Positions 63,150 through 64,000 of a stretch of 64,000 bases of DNA are shown here, piece by piece. The DNA lies in contig NC_135550.1 of the NCBI RefSeq assembly GCF_964340395.1, positions 8,689,864 to 8,753,863 on the forward strand, in the 5' to 3' direction. The DNA is from Glandiceps talaboti. Taxonomy: Eukaryota > Hemichordata > Enteropneusta > Spengelidae. Numbering within the stretch: the first letter of the stretch is position 1; each line of letters starts with the position of its first letter. The translations under genes and the position numbers were made by a program. The notes under the pieces are model-generated. The model ran no database searches and was not told where the DNA came from. It worked only from the letters and a program-made list of their open reading frames with translations.

Positions 63150-63835
63150 TGCTAATTTATATATATTTCAAAAAGGCATTCGACTCTGTAAATCGATGTA
63201 AACTGTTGCATAAACTTTCAAAAATTGGAATTAGAGGGAAGATTTTATCTATCATTCGTTCTATGTATGCCAACGTCAGATCTTGTGTTGCAGTAGTTGG
63301 TTTTATATCAGATCATTTTTAAGTAAAGTAGGTTTAATGCAAGGGGAAGTTTTATCTCCTATATTATTTTCTATGTATATTAACGACTTAGAAATGGGTT
63401 TTCTAAACAATGAATGGTGGTAGACTGAGAATTAATGAGCAATGGGTTTACGATGGACAATTTGTTGAAGTGGTTGATAAGTTTACTTATTTAGGAATGT
63501 TGCTGAGTTATAATAACAAGTTTTCTTGCACGGAAAAACAATTTGCGGACTAGGGAAGGAAGGCACTTTTTGTATTACACCATAACACCTCTTCACTATC
63601 CCTGAACCATGAAACTTTGTTATTTTTGTTTGATTGTTACGTTGGTAGTATTCTCTCATAAGCGTCAGAAGTTTGGGGATTACACAAGGATCAAAATATT
63701 GAAAGAGTTCACCTTGATTTCTGTAAACGCATTCTTGGAGTAAAAAAGTCGACATGTAATGTTATGGTATACAGTGAGCTTGGTAGATACCCTCTTAAAT
63801 ATACCAGAACGTACAATATGATAAAATACAATACC
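63150..63835 (+). mobile_element. LINE relic (RTE-like RT and C-terminal region)
   Basis: Broken frames read FQKAFDSVNRCKLLHKLSKI, IRSMYANVRSCV, LYFLCILTT and, with shifts, GLMQGEVLSPILFSMYINDL. Further on come DKFTYLGMLLSYNN, CYVGSILS and HLDFCKRILGVKKSTCNVMV. This set is typical of abundant invertebrate LINEs. A central part (YADD) is deleted. Confidence 0.78.
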
Positions 63836-64000
63836 TAAGGACACTGAGAGGATTAAGAAAGAGATTTGCTATATATTCAAGGAGTATGGGCTGAACATCA
63901 CCATCGAAGCCAATAAGAACGTACTCAACTTCCTCGACGTTGCATTTAACCTCGCCGAGAAAACCTACAGCCCATATACAAAACCGAACGCAACCTTGCA
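63836..64000 (+). mobile_element. Penelope-like RT fragment, cut by window end
   Basis: The translation ERIKKEICYIFKEYGLNITI, then NFLDVAFNL and YSPYTKPN, aligns with the part of the 17.3-19.2 kb element just after its YRDDG box (AEQIKKNITKIFNDIGLKVT...). The start is abrupt, as in a 5'-truncated insertion. The rest lies beyond 64000. Confidence 0.8.

Overview
This is an intron-rich, AT-rich, repeat-dense animal nuclear sequence. Every host gene is split by GT-AG introns. The repeats include Penelope-like elements with a GIY-YIG domain, several LINE clades, an LTR element, tRNA-derived SINE-like repeats, foldback MITEs and long (CT)n, (AT)n, (TCTG)n and (CA)n microsatellites. That mix fits a marine invertebrate, either a lower deuterostome (amphioxus, hemichordate, echinoderm) or a lophotrochozoan. 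I cannot decide between them from sequence alone. There is nothing prokaryotic.

Layout. 1-7.6 kb: repeats and unassigned DNA. 7.7-14.2 kb, plus strand: a complete four-coding-exon SLC16-type monocarboxylate transporter of 496 residues, with foldback elements, a THAP-domain relic and a tRNA-derived SINE in its introns. 14.5-17 kb: an L1-like LINE relic split by a hairpin-ended tandem-repeat element, then a long (AT)n. 17.26-19.22 kb, minus strand: a Penelope-like retroelement with a 628-codon open frame. Its 5' end lies exactly inside an exon of a truncated ABCC copy. 19.2-23.4 kb, plus strand: that copy, consisting of the last five exons of an ABC transporter and ending in a one-base frameshift. 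23.4-34.3 kb: repeats, including a recent non-autonomous LTR element (598-bp LTRs, GTAT target duplication) inserted in a LINE, and a related solo LTR. 34.4-58.7 kb, minus strand: 17 exons of an intact ABCC gene of the sulfonylurea-receptor (ABCC8/9) type, covering the end of NBD1, TMD2, NBD2 and the natural stop. Its 5' half is outside the window. 59-64 kb: a 2.24-kb terminal-inverted-repeat element, an RTE-like LINE relic and a second Penelope fragment cut by the window edge.

How it fits together. The two ABCC loci are tail-to-tail paralogs. Exon lengths, intron phases and one intron's first ~20 bases are shared, so the plus copy arose by inverted segmental duplication and then lost its 5' part. 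The transporter pair (MCT and ABCC) shows no obvious functional link beyond both being membrane transporters. Several repeat loci (about 15.1, 20.5, 44.7 and 45.6 kb) belong to one family with a terminal CCTCCC...GGGAGG hairpin, a tetranucleotide microsatellite (where retained) and tandem core units. This looks like a non-autonomous Helentron/'pearl'-type element. All exon boundaries were read by eye from splice consensus, reading frame and family resemblance. No alignment or search was run.
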